Positions 17,060-23,118 of a stretch of DNA of 31,431 nucleotides are shown here, piece by piece. The first letter of the stretch is position 1; the number at the start of each line of letters is the position of its first letter. Position numbers and translations under genes: made by a program. The stretch is from a virus. The notes below the pieces were generated by a model that saw only the letters and a program-made list of their open reading frames with translations, did not search any database and was not told where the DNA came from. The stretch lies in IMG/VR virus record IMGVR_UViG_3300010885_032349, positions 1-31,431 of that record. One strand, 5' to 3'.

Positions 17060-18001
17060 TCATAGCATGATGACCCGAGGGCCGTTTTCATCGATTACAC
17101 CAAAGGCGTGACTCCAATGGGTGTGACGCTGAGGGGTGTAGGATAGGGCTTTAGATTCTGGGTCACCAAGATAGCCCACGTTCATTTCAAACAATACCGA
17201 GTCACCGAAATTCTTATAAGCGATACCGGGCCGGTGAGAGTGGCCGCACACTACGGGCCGTCTCATAAATTCCATGTGCTCACCAAGCTTAGATTTATAT
17301 CCGTGAATGTAGGCGATGCCGTCTAGGATGAGCTCTTTTCTTAAATCCATGTGGGTGTTAACGCCGCTAAAGGTGAACCATTTTGTAAAGTCTAGGAAAA
17401 GCTCAGCTTCAGGATAAGCCTCAAGAATGCGCTTCATGGGTCTAGCGTCATGATTACCTAGGATTTGGTGGCATTCGGCTTTGGGTGATGCTTTTTGTAA
17501 TTCGCTCCAAAGCTTCTCGGTAATTTTGCGGCCCTCGTTCATTTCTTGAATGGGAGTATAGATATTGAGAGACCGGGGGAATTTACCGTGAGAGAGCATA
17601 TCGTAAAGGTCGCCCACTTGGATGATACGAGCCGGTTTGAATGTCTCAACAAACTCAATTACCTTTTTAATTTTGTTTGATGTGAATGGAGCGTGAACGT
17701 CACCAAGAATAACGGTTTTAGTAAATTTGACGTCGATGTGAGGCATTTTATCTCGTGGTTGATATTCCACAAGGTGCGATTCAATATCTTTATGAAAGAT
17801 AGAGTTATCAATTTTTTTTGTTTTTAATGGATCAAGGCCTGCCGCTTGAAGAAGTTGCGCATGAGATCCAAACAATTTGTAAAGCTCGTGTTTGGTTGCA
17901 ATCTCGTGTTGCACCTCTTTCATTTCTGGCGACCTGCCTAAATCAATCGCTAAATCTTTCACCGCTGATAAGATCTCGTGGATTCGCATTTCATTAGCCA
18001 T
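17060..18001 (-). CDS. Metallophosphoesterase with an N-terminal HNR-like domain
   Basis: This 313-residue protein carries the full calcineurin-type metallophosphoesterase signature: GDVH (100-103), GDLYD (130-134), GNHD (182-185), a lone His (H233) and GHSH (253-256). These bind two metal ions. The first 60 residues (LGRSPEMKEV, then ELYKLFGSHAQLLQAAGLDP) look like the homing-nuclease-associated repeat or a small DNA-binding helix unit. That would suggest a nucleic-acid phosphatase, nuclease or 2',3'-cyclic phosphodiesterase; the substrate is unknown. It is the last gene of the leftward early cluster. Just upstream is TTGCAATAGGCAGAAATTGCC, a promoter-like and partly palindromic stretch. Confidence 0.75.
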   Translation of the reverse strand: MANEMRIHEILSAVKDLAIDLGRSPEMKEVQHEIATKHELYKLFGSHAQLLQAAGLDPLKTKKIDNSIFHKDIESHLVEYQPRDKMPHIDVKFTKTVILGDVHAPFTSNKIKKVIEFVETFKPARIIQVGDLYDMLSHGKFPRSLNIYTPIQEMNEGRKITEKLWSELQKASPKAECHQILGNHDARPMKRILEAYPEAELFLDFTKWFTFSGVNTHMDLRKELILDGIAYIHGYKSKLGEHMEFMRRPVVCGHSHRPGIAYKNFGDSVLFEMNVGYLGDPESKALSYTPQRHTHWSHAFGVIDENGPRVIML

Positions 18002-18035
18002 GGTTAAATGCTAAGGCAATTTCTGCCTATTGCAA

Positions 18036-18317
18036 CTAAATCCACTTATTGAGCTTTAAAATACGGATGATTGGGGCTTCAAGCTTATGAATGGTAGAGT
18101 GGGGGATTTTAATATCAAACTCAAACTCAAGGGCGTGAAAGGCCTCGTGGATAAAGGTTTTGAGCTCCTCAGCCTCGGAGAGGTTAGATTTTATGAAAAT
18201 GATTCTGGCATCGCCATCGCACAGGCCAAGGCAATCAGGATCATTTTTTATTAGATCTTGTCTTACGACTTCGTAAGCGACCCCTTTTTTTATCCTTAAT
18301 TGGCTTGGTATTTTCAT
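18036..18317 (-). CDS. Small phage zinc-protease-like protein (HExxH)
   Basis: Starting at ATG 18317 gives 93 residues (an in-frame TTG lies at 18353). The N-terminus MKIPSQLRIKKGVAYEVV and the GLCDGDARIIF core match a small phage metallopeptidase-like family that I recognise. The zinc motif is HEAFH (57-61), followed by ALEFEFDIKIPHSTIHKLE, where E64, E66 or H73 could be the third ligand. The substrate is unknown; related zincins include ImmA/IrrE and SprT types. It overlaps the upstream 76-residue gene by 77 bases if both are real, which is unusual, and its own ribosome-binding site is weak. Confidence 0.6.
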   Translation of the reverse strand: MKIPSQLRIKKGVAYEVVRQDLIKNDPDCLGLCDGDARIIFIKSNLSEAEELKTFIHEAFHALEFEFDIKIPHSTIHKLEAPIIRILKLNKWI

Positions 18318-18471
18318 GGCTTTTATTGTGTCGAGTTTTGATGTAGCCTTCAACTTTTAAGATTCGGCAAAATTCATGCTCGCACTTGGGTTTTTTTGTG
18401 TAGATAGTCAAGCTTTTGGCCATACCTGAATAAAACGCCTCAATATCTACAAAGTGAACGAATCCTTTCAT
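18241..18471 (-). CDS. Small basic hypothetical protein
   Basis: ATG 18471 is preferred: it forms an ATGA overlap with the lipoprotein stop and lies 8 bases after GGGGGA; ATG 18480 is the alternative. The 76-residue product starts MKGFVHFVDIEAFYSGMAKS, has a C-x-x-x-x-C pair (CEHEFC) and ends in a very basic run (KDKKRGRLRSRKTRSNKK). The basic tail overlaps the zincin gene in another frame and may partly reflect that gene. No function is recognised. Confidence 0.4.
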   Translation of the reverse strand: MKGFVHFVDIEAFYSGMAKSLTIYTKKPKCEHEFCRILKVEGYIKTRHNKSHENTKPIKDKKRGRLRSRKTRSNKK

Positions 18472-19046
18472 ATACAGCATCCCCCATTACGATAATCGTC
18501 TGATATTGGGTCAAAAGCATGGTTTATAGTATAGGGGGCGGTAGATTGATTAAACTCATTAGGCTCATTGCCTTTATGGACAAATCCTTTAGCGTGGGCG
18601 ACCTCATGGGCCATGATGGAGGCCTCAGCGCAATAGCCTAGGTTTTGAATTGCGACCGCATTTCGATTGATGTGTACAACCGCCTCACCTGCTCTCTCAA
18701 AGCCCTGTAAAAAGAAATTAAGCGCATAAAAGTAATTAACCAAAATGACTTGAGGAGTTCGCATTTTCTCTAAAAGGGTCTGGGGGGTCTCATCGCCCAT
18801 GTGGTTGTAAGGTCTACCCGGTGCCAAAATGAACCGGGCAAAACATTCACTAGAAAGTGTTTTATTCAACTTTTCCTCAATGAGTGGAAGTTTGATTTTT
18901 TCGCTCTCTGAGCAATTCTCATCACAAATGAGCGTAACGATCTTTTGTGGCTTTTTTTCGGGCACTTGTAGGGGATACCGCTCAATTTTTGGGTGGTTAT
19001 TTATAACGCAAGCCGGGAGAGCAATAAGAAGGGCTAGCCATTTCAT
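18468..19046 (-). CDS. Secreted lipoprotein with a metzincin-type zinc motif
   Basis: This 192-residue protein has a classic lipoprotein signal (KWLALLIALPAC, lipidated Cys at residue 13). It also has a complete HExxHxxGxxH zinc motif, HEVAHAKGFVH (147-157): H147, H151 and H157 as ligands and E148 as catalytic base. That motif defines metzincins, but the Met of the usual Met-turn is absent downstream (the tail KGNEPNEFNQSTAPYTINH has none). The mature part holds Cys 41, 45, 68, 139, 190 and 191, suited to disulfides outside the cytoplasm. It would be a membrane-anchored protease acting in the envelope; target unknown. The start overlaps the previous gene by 50 bases, and its ribosome-binding site is weak, so translation is probably coupled. 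Confidence 0.65.
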   Translation of the reverse strand: MKWLALLIALPACVINNHPKIERYPLQVPEKKPQKIVTLICDENCSESEKIKLPLIEEKLNKTLSSECFARFILAPGRPYNHMGDETPQTLLEKMRTPQVILVNYFYALNFFLQGFERAGEAVVHINRNAVAIQNLGYCAEASIMAHEVAHAKGFVHKGNEPNEFNQSTAPYTINHAFDPISDDYRNGGCCI

Positions 19047-19221
19047 GATTATAGTTTACAGACCTTTTTTGCCTACGCAATTTGTTTTCTAGCCAAATAT
19101 CAAAAAGGGCCAGTGATAGCCTTCTGAAGACCTCGTCACCTTGTTTAGTTGATAGCTCAAACTCATCGTCAACCAAGCGGTGAAGCTTGGTGACAAATTC
19201 TTGATATTGAATTTTAAGCAT
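18997..19221 (-). CDS. Small helical hypothetical protein
   Basis: This 74-residue protein is coupled to the previous gene (TAATG at 19221). It is charged and helical (FVTKLHRLVDDEFELSTKQG, then VFRRLSLALFDIWLENKLRR). Its last 16 codons run into the lipoprotein gene in another frame. No family is recognised. The position between tiny membrane proteins and the lipoprotein suggests one operon. Confidence 0.45.
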   Translation of the reverse strand: MLKIQYQEFVTKLHRLVDDEFELSTKQGDEVFRRLSLALFDIWLENKLRRQKRSVNYNHEMASPSYCSPGLRYK

Positions 19222-19349
19222 TACTTTTTGATTAGCCGGGTAATCATTTTACCTGCAACGGTAAACACCATAATCCCGGCCACAACCATGTAACCTACAA
19301 GAAAAGCGCCAATCACCATATTTTTAAGGTAATCCAAATCCTCAGTCAT
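19221..19349 (-). CDS. Tiny single-span membrane protein, 42 residues
   Basis: ATG 19349 is preferred because TTGGAGG lies 6 bases upstream; a longer frame to 19406 has no such site. The product, MTEDLDYLKN then a hydrophobic stretch (MVIGAFLVGYMVVAGIMVF) and a basic end (KMITRLIKK), is one membrane span with a positive C-terminus. It overlaps the previous gene by 8 bases and the next by one. Function is unknown; holin-like or membrane-signal roles are guesses. Confidence 0.5.
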   Translation of the reverse strand: MTEDLDYLKNMVIGAFLVGYMVVAGIMVFTVAGKMITRLIKK

Positions 19350-19461
19350 GGCGGTCCTCCAAGACAAATTCAAGACCCATCCAAGTGATAAACCCGGCAA
19401 GTCCACCCAAGCTAGCCGCTAGAAATAAAACAATATAACACCCAACTGGATACCAATTCAT
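19342..19461 (-). CDS. Tiny single-span membrane protein, 39 residues
   Basis: ATG 19461 overlaps the previous stop by 4 bases (ATGA). The product begins MNWYPVGCYIVLFLAASLGG, continues LAGFITWMG and ends in an acidic tail (LEFVLEDRHD). It has one clear transmembrane stretch of about 25 residues. The gene ends 8 bases inside the next one. It is too short for most gene callers, but tight coupling on both sides supports it. Confidence 0.5.
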   Translation of the reverse strand: MNWYPVGCYIVLFLAASLGGLAGFITWMGLEFVLEDRHD

Positions 19462-19670
19462 GATGACCAAACCTCTTTCTGAAATGCCATTCCGGCGATT
19501 AGTGCTTTTGTGACAAGCGCTCTCAGGTCACGCTCATTCATGGTGATGATTTCATCGACGTGGCCAAAGTCTAGGTTTTGAGCAAGAAAAAGCTCCATAT
19601 ACTCTTTAGCGTCAAGGTTTAGGTTATCGTGGGAAATTCTAATCACTGCATCGGGATCAGTTGTAAACAT
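19458..19670 (-). CDS. Small acidic hypothetical protein, first gene of its operon
   Basis: This 70-residue protein has an excellent ribosome-binding site (AGGAGG at 19678-19683, 7 bases from ATG). The sequence (VIRISHDNLNLDAKEYMELF, then VDEIITMNERDLRALVTKAL) is soluble and helical with no motif I know. It is probably the first gene after an 84-base gap, followed by the two tiny membrane proteins with overlapping ends. Confidence 0.5.
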   Translation of the reverse strand: MFTTDPDAVIRISHDNLNLDAKEYMELFLAQNLDFGHVDEIITMNERDLRALVTKALIAGMAFQKEVWSS

Positions 19671-19688
19671 ATATTTTCCTCCTATATC

Positions 19689-19717
19689 AAGATAAATCCC
19701 TATGGTTATTACTGCAA
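19689..19717 (-). promoter_or_regulatory. Possible leftward promoter
   Basis: Read leftward, TTGCAG (19717-19712) and TATCTT (19694-19689) are 17 bases apart, in the 84-base gap before the 70-residue gene. The start point would fall almost at the Shine-Dalgarno sequence, which weakens the call. A second TTGATA-like box lies further upstream. Confidence 0.3.
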
Positions 19718-19754
19718 GCTAAACGCTATCATTAACTTTATCAAATCATCATTT

Positions 19755-20132
19755 CTAATAATTGTGGGCGGTGAAGCTTAGTTTCACTGCTACGTTGTTT
19801 TTGTACTGATACTCAAGAGCACTTACGAGCCGCCCGTGATGAATCCCTAAAATTTCCATGATGTGCCGGGTATATGAGTTTTTGGCCATGAATATAAGCC
19901 GCCGCATTCTGGCGTGGATCAGGTTGATGAGGTCATGCTTTTTCATTACTCCTGAGGCTTCAAGGCCCATGTTACCAACGTCAAATAGCTGCTTTTTGCT
20001 TTCTAGGATCTCATCTTTGAGATTGATGAAATGATTCATGTCTTCGACGTAGGTGAGAAGGATTGAACACCAAAGCGCCTTCTCGGGTGTAATGTCTTGG
20101 GGGGTGAAAACCTGCGTCCAAGCTTCATTCAT
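19755..20132 (-). CDS. Conserved small early phage protein, function unknown
   Basis: This 125-residue helical protein overlaps the previous gene by 4 bases (ATGA). The N-terminal half has TPEKALWCSILLTYVEDMNH. The C-terminal half has RRLIFMAKNSYTRHIMEILG, then IHHGRLVSALEYQ. This layout (ALW...IL near the start; a W/A helix then an LG-x-x-x-x-x-L end) recalls a common small phage family found in early regions, but I cannot name a function. It ends before the 84-base gap at 19671-19754. Confidence 0.5.
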   Translation of the reverse strand: MNEAWTQVFTPQDITPEKALWCSILLTYVEDMNHFINLKDEILESKKQLFDVGNMGLEASGVMKKHDLINLIHARMRRLIFMAKNSYTRHIMEILGIHHGRLVSALEYQYKNNVAVKLSFTAHNY

Positions 20133-20272
20133 TTTTTGGTAGCCTTCTTTTTTTGTTCTTTGGCTACCTTCTTTTGAAGCTCCTCAAGCTCTTCCATCGT
20201 CACGGTATAATAACCATATATTTTTAGATCCCGAGCTTTCCTTTCCATGTATTCTTTTTCTGCCTTAGTCAT
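20129..20272 (-). CDS. Small basic helical protein, 47 residues
   Basis: ATG 20272 overlaps the nuclease-like gene stop by 8 bases, and the stop overlaps the next start by 4 bases (ATGA), so it fills an otherwise empty 132-base gap exactly. The product has KAEKEYMERKARDLKIYGYY, then an acidic/basic helix (EELEELQKKVAKEQKKKA). It is probably a coiled coil. No function is known. Confidence 0.5.
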   Translation of the reverse strand: MTKAEKEYMERKARDLKIYGYYTVTMEELEELQKKVAKEQKKKATKK

Positions 20273-20714
20273 GAGTAGCAATCCACCTTCCCCTTGCTTG
20301 ATCTACTTCGATAAATCCCTCATCCCAATCGGTGAGCTTGGTTTTTTTATGGATTCTGCGGCCTTCGAGTAAATCCTCAACCTTGAACCATATCAAGTGA
20401 CTCATGCTCGAGTTGAGAATAACAAAGATCATTGGACGGTAGTGTAAAATTCTTTCTTTCCGCATGGGGAAATGAAGGGAGGCAAAAGGGCAGATAGCGC
20501 CTTTCCAATTATGCTTTACTTCAAACTCTACATAGCCCTTGAATTGATTGCCCTTAAAAGCGAGCATATCGGGCCCGTATATATCTGGATTGTCATAGAG
20601 CTCTAACCCGTATTCTAGCAGGAATGTTTTTGCGAGAACTGCTCGGGCCGGCGTGTCATTTTGATCGTATAGGGCTTGGTCAAACTTCTTCTTTTGAGCT
20701 CCGTGGTGTTGCAA
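20265..20714 (-). CDS. PD-(D/E)XK-like nuclease
   Basis: This 149-residue protein begins with TTG 20714, supported by GGGGGA 4 bases upstream; an in-frame TAG lies just above. The centre has DIYGPDMLAF then GYVEFEVKHNWKG. D49 followed by E65-V-K67 fits the catalytic D...ExK of the PD-(D/E)XK nuclease fold. The rest (HLIWFKVEDL, WDEGFIEVDQARGRW) is beta-rich. Nearby RusA, SSB and Erf genes support a recombination or DNA-processing role. The fold is inferred from motif spacing only. Confidence 0.5.
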   Translation of the reverse strand: MQHHGAQKKKFDQALYDQNDTPARAVLAKTFLLEYGLELYDNPDIYGPDMLAFKGNQFKGYVEFEVKHNWKGAICPFASLHFPMRKERILHYRPMIFVILNSSMSHLIWFKVEDLLEGRRIHKKTKLTDWDEGFIEVDQARGRWIATHD

Positions 20715-20818
20715 TGTATCCCCCTAATGTTCATGTATTTTACTCCTATACCGGTAAATCTACTTCTCAAATCACTTTACTAAACCAACAAAACACCTAT
20801 CTCTAAAATTTTACTGTT

Positions 20819-20848
20819 ATATAAGTATTTATATAATTTATGATTCAA
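20819..20848 (-). promoter_or_regulatory. Possible leftward promoter in a 151-bp AT-rich gap
   Basis: Read leftward, TTGAAT (20848-20843) and TTATAT (20824-20819) are 18 bases apart, in the gap 20715-20865 before the nuclease-like gene. The whole gap is very AT-rich and has no convincing gene, so chance matches are likely. Confidence 0.3.
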
Positions 20849-20865
20849 CATCATTTGATTGGCAT

Positions 20866-21000
20866 CTAATCAAAAACACAAAGCCCGATGATTAGCCCGA
20901 TGATCCCTCCAATTACTCCACCAATCCAAAAACCAAGGATTGCTAGAATCATGGGAGGAAACACAAAACAAGCAATTGAGCCAATAATGAATGTCAGCAT
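20866..21000 (-). CDS. Tiny glycine-zipper membrane protein, 44 residues
   Basis: ATG 21000 overlaps the previous stop by one base (TGATG), and GGTAAGGAG lies just upstream. Almost the whole product is hydrophobic: MLTFIIGSIACFVFPPMILA, then ILGFWIGGVIGGIIGLIIG and CVFD. The GG-x-x-GG-x-x-G spacing suggests packed membrane helices, probably two short spans around PP. Function is unknown. Confidence 0.55.
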   Translation of the reverse strand: MLTFIIGSIACFVFPPMILAILGFWIGGVIGGIIGLIIGLCVFD

Positions 21001-21239
21001 CACTCCTTACCTTTCAACGCTTCACGGGCAATGTTACCTGCGTACCCTTTACTTGGTTCGTCTTCATCATTATAGATTCCGCTAATTGACTCCAACGCCT
21101 CCCTGAGTCGGGCGTTTTCGGCTTTCAACTGAGAAATATAATTAAGTGTAACTTCAGCTCTATGTTCATCAAATTTATCAGACCACTGAAGCCAGTCAAT
21201 TGCTAACATGCTCATTATTTCACTCTCTGTTTTGGTCAT
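21000..21239 (-). CDS. Small coiled-coil early protein, copy 2
   Basis: This 79-residue protein starts at ATG 21239 (TAATG with the preceding gene). Its unique N-terminus (MTKTESEIMSMLAIDWLQWS) leads into the module LKAENARLREALES and ends AREALKGKE. The same module ends the preceding gene, and the DNA is also repeated there, so this is a tandem paralogue. The heptad-like part suggests a coiled coil. Function is unknown. Confidence 0.5.
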   Translation of the reverse strand: MTKTESEIMSMLAIDWLQWSDKFDEHRAEVTLNYISQLKAENARLREALESISGIYNDEDEPSKGYAGNIAREALKGKE

Positions 21240-21410
21240 TATTCTCCACCTTTCAACGCTTCACGAGCACGACGACCGCCAACATAACTTGAAGAATTAT
21301 TTGGTAAAGAAACATCTTCAAATAAAATTTTAAAATCTTCTCCATTTTCTCCCCTCCAAGAGCTTGTTGAGGCATAAAACTCCAACGCCTCCCTGAGTCG
21401 AGCGTTTTCG
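21011..21410 (-). repeat. Duplicated C-terminal cassette in two adjacent genes
   Basis: Two DNA segments occur twice. CTTTCAACGCTTCACG plus four bases is at 21011-21030 and 21250-21269 (one mismatch in 20). ACTCCAACGCCTCCCTGAGT and what follows is at 21089-21120 and 21379-21410 (one mismatch in 32). They encode the shared ENARLREALE and AREALKG ends; the sequence between them differs. Confidence 0.7.
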
Positions 21411-21526
21411 TTTTCAAGCTTCTGGATCTTATTCATAACGCAATCGCATCCATCGTGATGTGTTGTGTGGTTTTTAATGAAAAACCGCTCCCATGCTTGT
21501 TGATAGTATTCCGTGTAATCGCTCAT
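21239..21526 (-). CDS. Small coiled-coil early protein, copy 1
   Basis: ATG 21526 is chosen over the in-frame ATG 21571. It has ACGGAG upstream, and the upstream stretch is the promoter and operator region. The 95-residue product begins MSDYTEYYQQAWERFFIKNH, has a Cys/His cluster (HHDGCDCVMN), then the coiled-coil module LENENARLREALEF and ends RRAREALKGGE. The C-terminal module is shared with the next gene at protein and DNA level. It would be the first gene expressed from the leftward promoter at 21550-21578. Confidence 0.5.
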   Translation of the reverse strand: MSDYTEYYQQAWERFFIKNHTTHHDGCDCVMNKIQKLENENARLREALEFYASTSSWRGENGEDFKILFEDVSLPNNSSSYVGGRRAREALKGGE

Positions 21527-21549
21527 ATATGCTCCGTGTTGTGTAATTA

Positions 21550-21580
21550 GATATAAATCAGGTGCAAGCATATTGCAAGC
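21550..21580 (-). promoter_or_regulatory. Leftward early promoter with tandem GCTTGCA operator
   Basis: Read leftward, TTGCAA (21578-21573) and TATATC (21555-21550) are 17 bases apart, with a start point about 17 bases before ATG 21526. The 21-base element at 21580-21560 holds GCTTGCA twice, 11 bases apart. It recurs with two differences at 24542-24522 in front of the other early leader. Confidence 0.5.
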
Positions 21581-21596
21581 ATCAAATTATCTTTTT

Positions 21597-21959
21597 TTAC
21601 AACTCTTCTACTTCGATGGAAACATTGCCTTTTTTAGCTGCGGCCTTTTCGTGACGATATATACGCTCTAAGATCACGTCCGGGCCATCGTCTAAAATAA
21701 TCCCTGCATCCTTGAGACCGTCAATACAGCTTTTAAAAGAGATCACAAGATTATCGAAATCGGGTGACTTTCCATAAGCGTATCGGACGCAAGTTAGCTT
21801 CACCCTTTTAAGGGGGCTTAGGGGCCGCTTGGATAGGCCTAGCCGATAGAAAAAAGTGCGCCATTTTTTACGCTCCCCGGCTGCCGCTGCCCAGTGGCCA
21901 TAGTGGCCGTTATTGAGCTTAGGCAATCCGGGGGCGCTATAGGTGTGTTTAAACTTCAA
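21597..21959 (-). CDS. rusA: RusA-family Holliday junction resolvase
   Basis: This 120-residue protein has the length and active-site pattern of RusA, which as a dimer cuts four-way DNA junctions. The segment KSPDFDNLVISFKSCIDGLK gives D67 and D69 plus the essential Lys (K76) and D80. AGIILDDGPDVI then adds D90/D91. The start is TTG 21959, overlapping the preceding stop by 4 bases (TTGA). It belongs with ssb and erf as a recombination set, useful for resolving branched DNA before packaging. Confidence 0.8.
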   Translation of the reverse strand: MKFKHTYSAPGLPKLNNGHYGHWAAAAGERKKWRTFFYRLGLSKRPLSPLKRVKLTCVRYAYGKSPDFDNLVISFKSCIDGLKDAGIILDDGPDVILERIYRHEKAAAKKGNVSIEVEEL

Positions 21960-22234
21960 AGGTAGAGATCCTGAGCCTCAATCCGATAATGCTTTAAATC
22001 GTTTTCTAGCCCTTCTAGGAAAGACCCTGCCATGACCACTAACGCTTTCCTTTCGTCGATTAAATCGCCTGCTAGGGCCGTTAAACACGAATGTATAGCA
22101 TTGATCTGACCTTGAATCTGCGGAGGCACTACAAAGCTAACTCGATTGAGCTTGTATCCGGGCGCTAGGTACCGGTCAATGAGCTCCCGTTTAGTCTCTG
22201 GCGTATCCAAAACTTGAATGTCTAAATTTTTCAT
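21956..22234 (-). CDS. Hypothetical early protein between ssb and rusA
   Basis: This 92-residue protein has a strong ribosome-binding site (GAGGGGGG, 4 bases from ATG). The sequence (VLDTPETKRELIDRYLAPGY, then INAIHSCLTALAGDLIDERK) is helical with no catalytic motif I know. Its position between ssb and rusA, with a 4-base overlap into rusA, suggests a recombination or replication accessory role, on context alone. Confidence 0.5.
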   Translation of the reverse strand: MKNLDIQVLDTPETKRELIDRYLAPGYKLNRVSFVVPPQIQGQINAIHSCLTALAGDLIDERKALVVMAGSFLEGLENDLKHYRIEAQDLYL

Positions 22235-22251
22235 TTTTCCCCCCTCGGAAT

Positions 22252-22623
22252 TTAAAACGGCAAATCATCATCACTCATGGTGGTGCCTGTATCAAAAACA
22301 CCTACCGAATCAACACTGATAGAATCAACCTTTGCAACACGATAGACACGATCAGCGACAAAGTCAGTCGTATAAATCTTTTTACCATCTTTCTCATAGC
22401 TCCCAGACTTCACTCGACCCATCACGATCACTCGATCACCCTTTTTTAAATTGGCGTTGTACTCGGCACTTTTTCCAAACGCCTTACACGAGTGATAGTC
22501 GGTAAATTTTTTATCACCATAGCCATCCGACACGGCCAAGCGAAAATTTAGGATTGATGTTTTAGCGGATTTTAGTTCGGCATCTTGGGTGAGATTCCCA
22601 ACAAACGTAAATTGATTGTTCAT
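22252..22623 (-). CDS. ssb: Single-stranded DNA-binding protein
   Basis: This 123-residue protein is an OB-fold SSB. It opens FTFVGNLTQDAELK, then ILNFRLAVSDGYGDKKFTDY, then VIVMGRVKSGSYEKDGKKIY, all typical of the bacterial SSB family. It ends in the acidic tip DDDLPF used to recruit partner proteins. The ribosome-binding site is AAGGAG, 9 bases from ATG 22623. Directly upstream is a 640-base stretch with no gene but many hairpins, so ssb may have an exceptionally long structured leader. Confidence 0.85.
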   Translation of the reverse strand: MNNQFTFVGNLTQDAELKSAKTSILNFRLAVSDGYGDKKFTDYHSCKAFGKSAEYNANLKKGDRVIVMGRVKSGSYEKDGKKIYTTDFVADRVYRVAKVDSISVDSVGVFDTGTTMSDDDLPF

Positions 22624-22756
22624 ATATTATAGCTCCTTGGTTTTCATGCTTACACGCTTTTATAAAATCGCAAATCACTTTTTGAATACAAGTCCACCTT
22701 TTCCCCCTTTCCTTTCTCTGGAATGGGGTAGGTGTTCTAAGAAGTGCTTAGGTTGT

Positions 22757-22814
22757 CTTGTCTGGATTTCTAAATTCTCAAACGATTGCTTGAGCGCTTA
22801 GGATTTCAGACAAG
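22757..22814 (-). other. Compound 58-nt hairpin upstream of ssb
   Basis: CTTGTCTG (22814-22807) pairs perfectly with CAGACAAG (22764-22757). Inside are a symmetric AAATC/AAATC internal loop, CTAA/TTAG, a 3x3 internal loop, then CTCAAG/TTTGAG (one G-U) closed by CAATCG. A smaller hairpin, CTAAG-CACTT-CTTAG, follows at 22751-22737. Confidence 0.6.
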
Positions 22815-22820
22815 CTTGAA

Positions 22821-22866
22821 TCTTTCACGATCCAAGAGCCCTTGAAAGAGAGGTGTCAACTCTTTC
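22821..22866 (-). other. Pair of mutually exclusive hairpins (switch-like)
   Basis: Read leftward, CTCTTTC (22850-22844) can pair with the upstream GAAAGAG (22866-22860, 9-base loop). Alternatively TCTTTCA (22849-22843) can pair with the downstream TGAAAGA (22827-22821, 15-base loop). Both are perfect 7-bp stems sharing six bases, so only one can form at a time. Confidence 0.5.
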
Positions 22867-23089
22867 GGCTACGCCTTAACCTTTACAGTCTTTCGGAGGC
22901 CAAATCCTCCTATAAACAATCCAAATCAAGTAGCGTTGGGCTTGGCTTTTTTCCCCTCAGTTAGGCCGCTAATCCTTGCGCCTCCTGAATCCCATTTAAT
23001 CACAGGTGCCGATCCAAAGTTGTATGTGCCTGTAATTTACGCAATCCACTTGCTTAAATTGTTCACCTATCATGTCAGGTGATAGACTC

Positions 23090-23118
23090 TAGGGCTTAGT
23101 TTTAAAAGTTCAGCCCTA
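23090..23118 (-). other. Perfect 7-bp hairpin in the non-coding region
   Basis: TAGGGCT (23118-23112) and AGCCCTA (23096-23090) form a perfect stem around a 15-base loop. A second hairpin, TCACCT/AGGTGA with an 8-base loop, follows at 23082-23063. Confidence 0.5.

Noticed and set aside
20670-20735. 39-codon leftward frame from ATG 20735 with TAGGAG upstream
   Set aside because: It overlaps the nuclease-like gene in another frame and gives no coherent product; the TTG start of the nuclease has its own good site.
22757-22910. tRNA or tmRNA in the gap upstream of ssb
   Set aside because: No T-arm consensus with matching stems, no acceptor pairing and no CCA; the hairpins do not form a cloverleaf.
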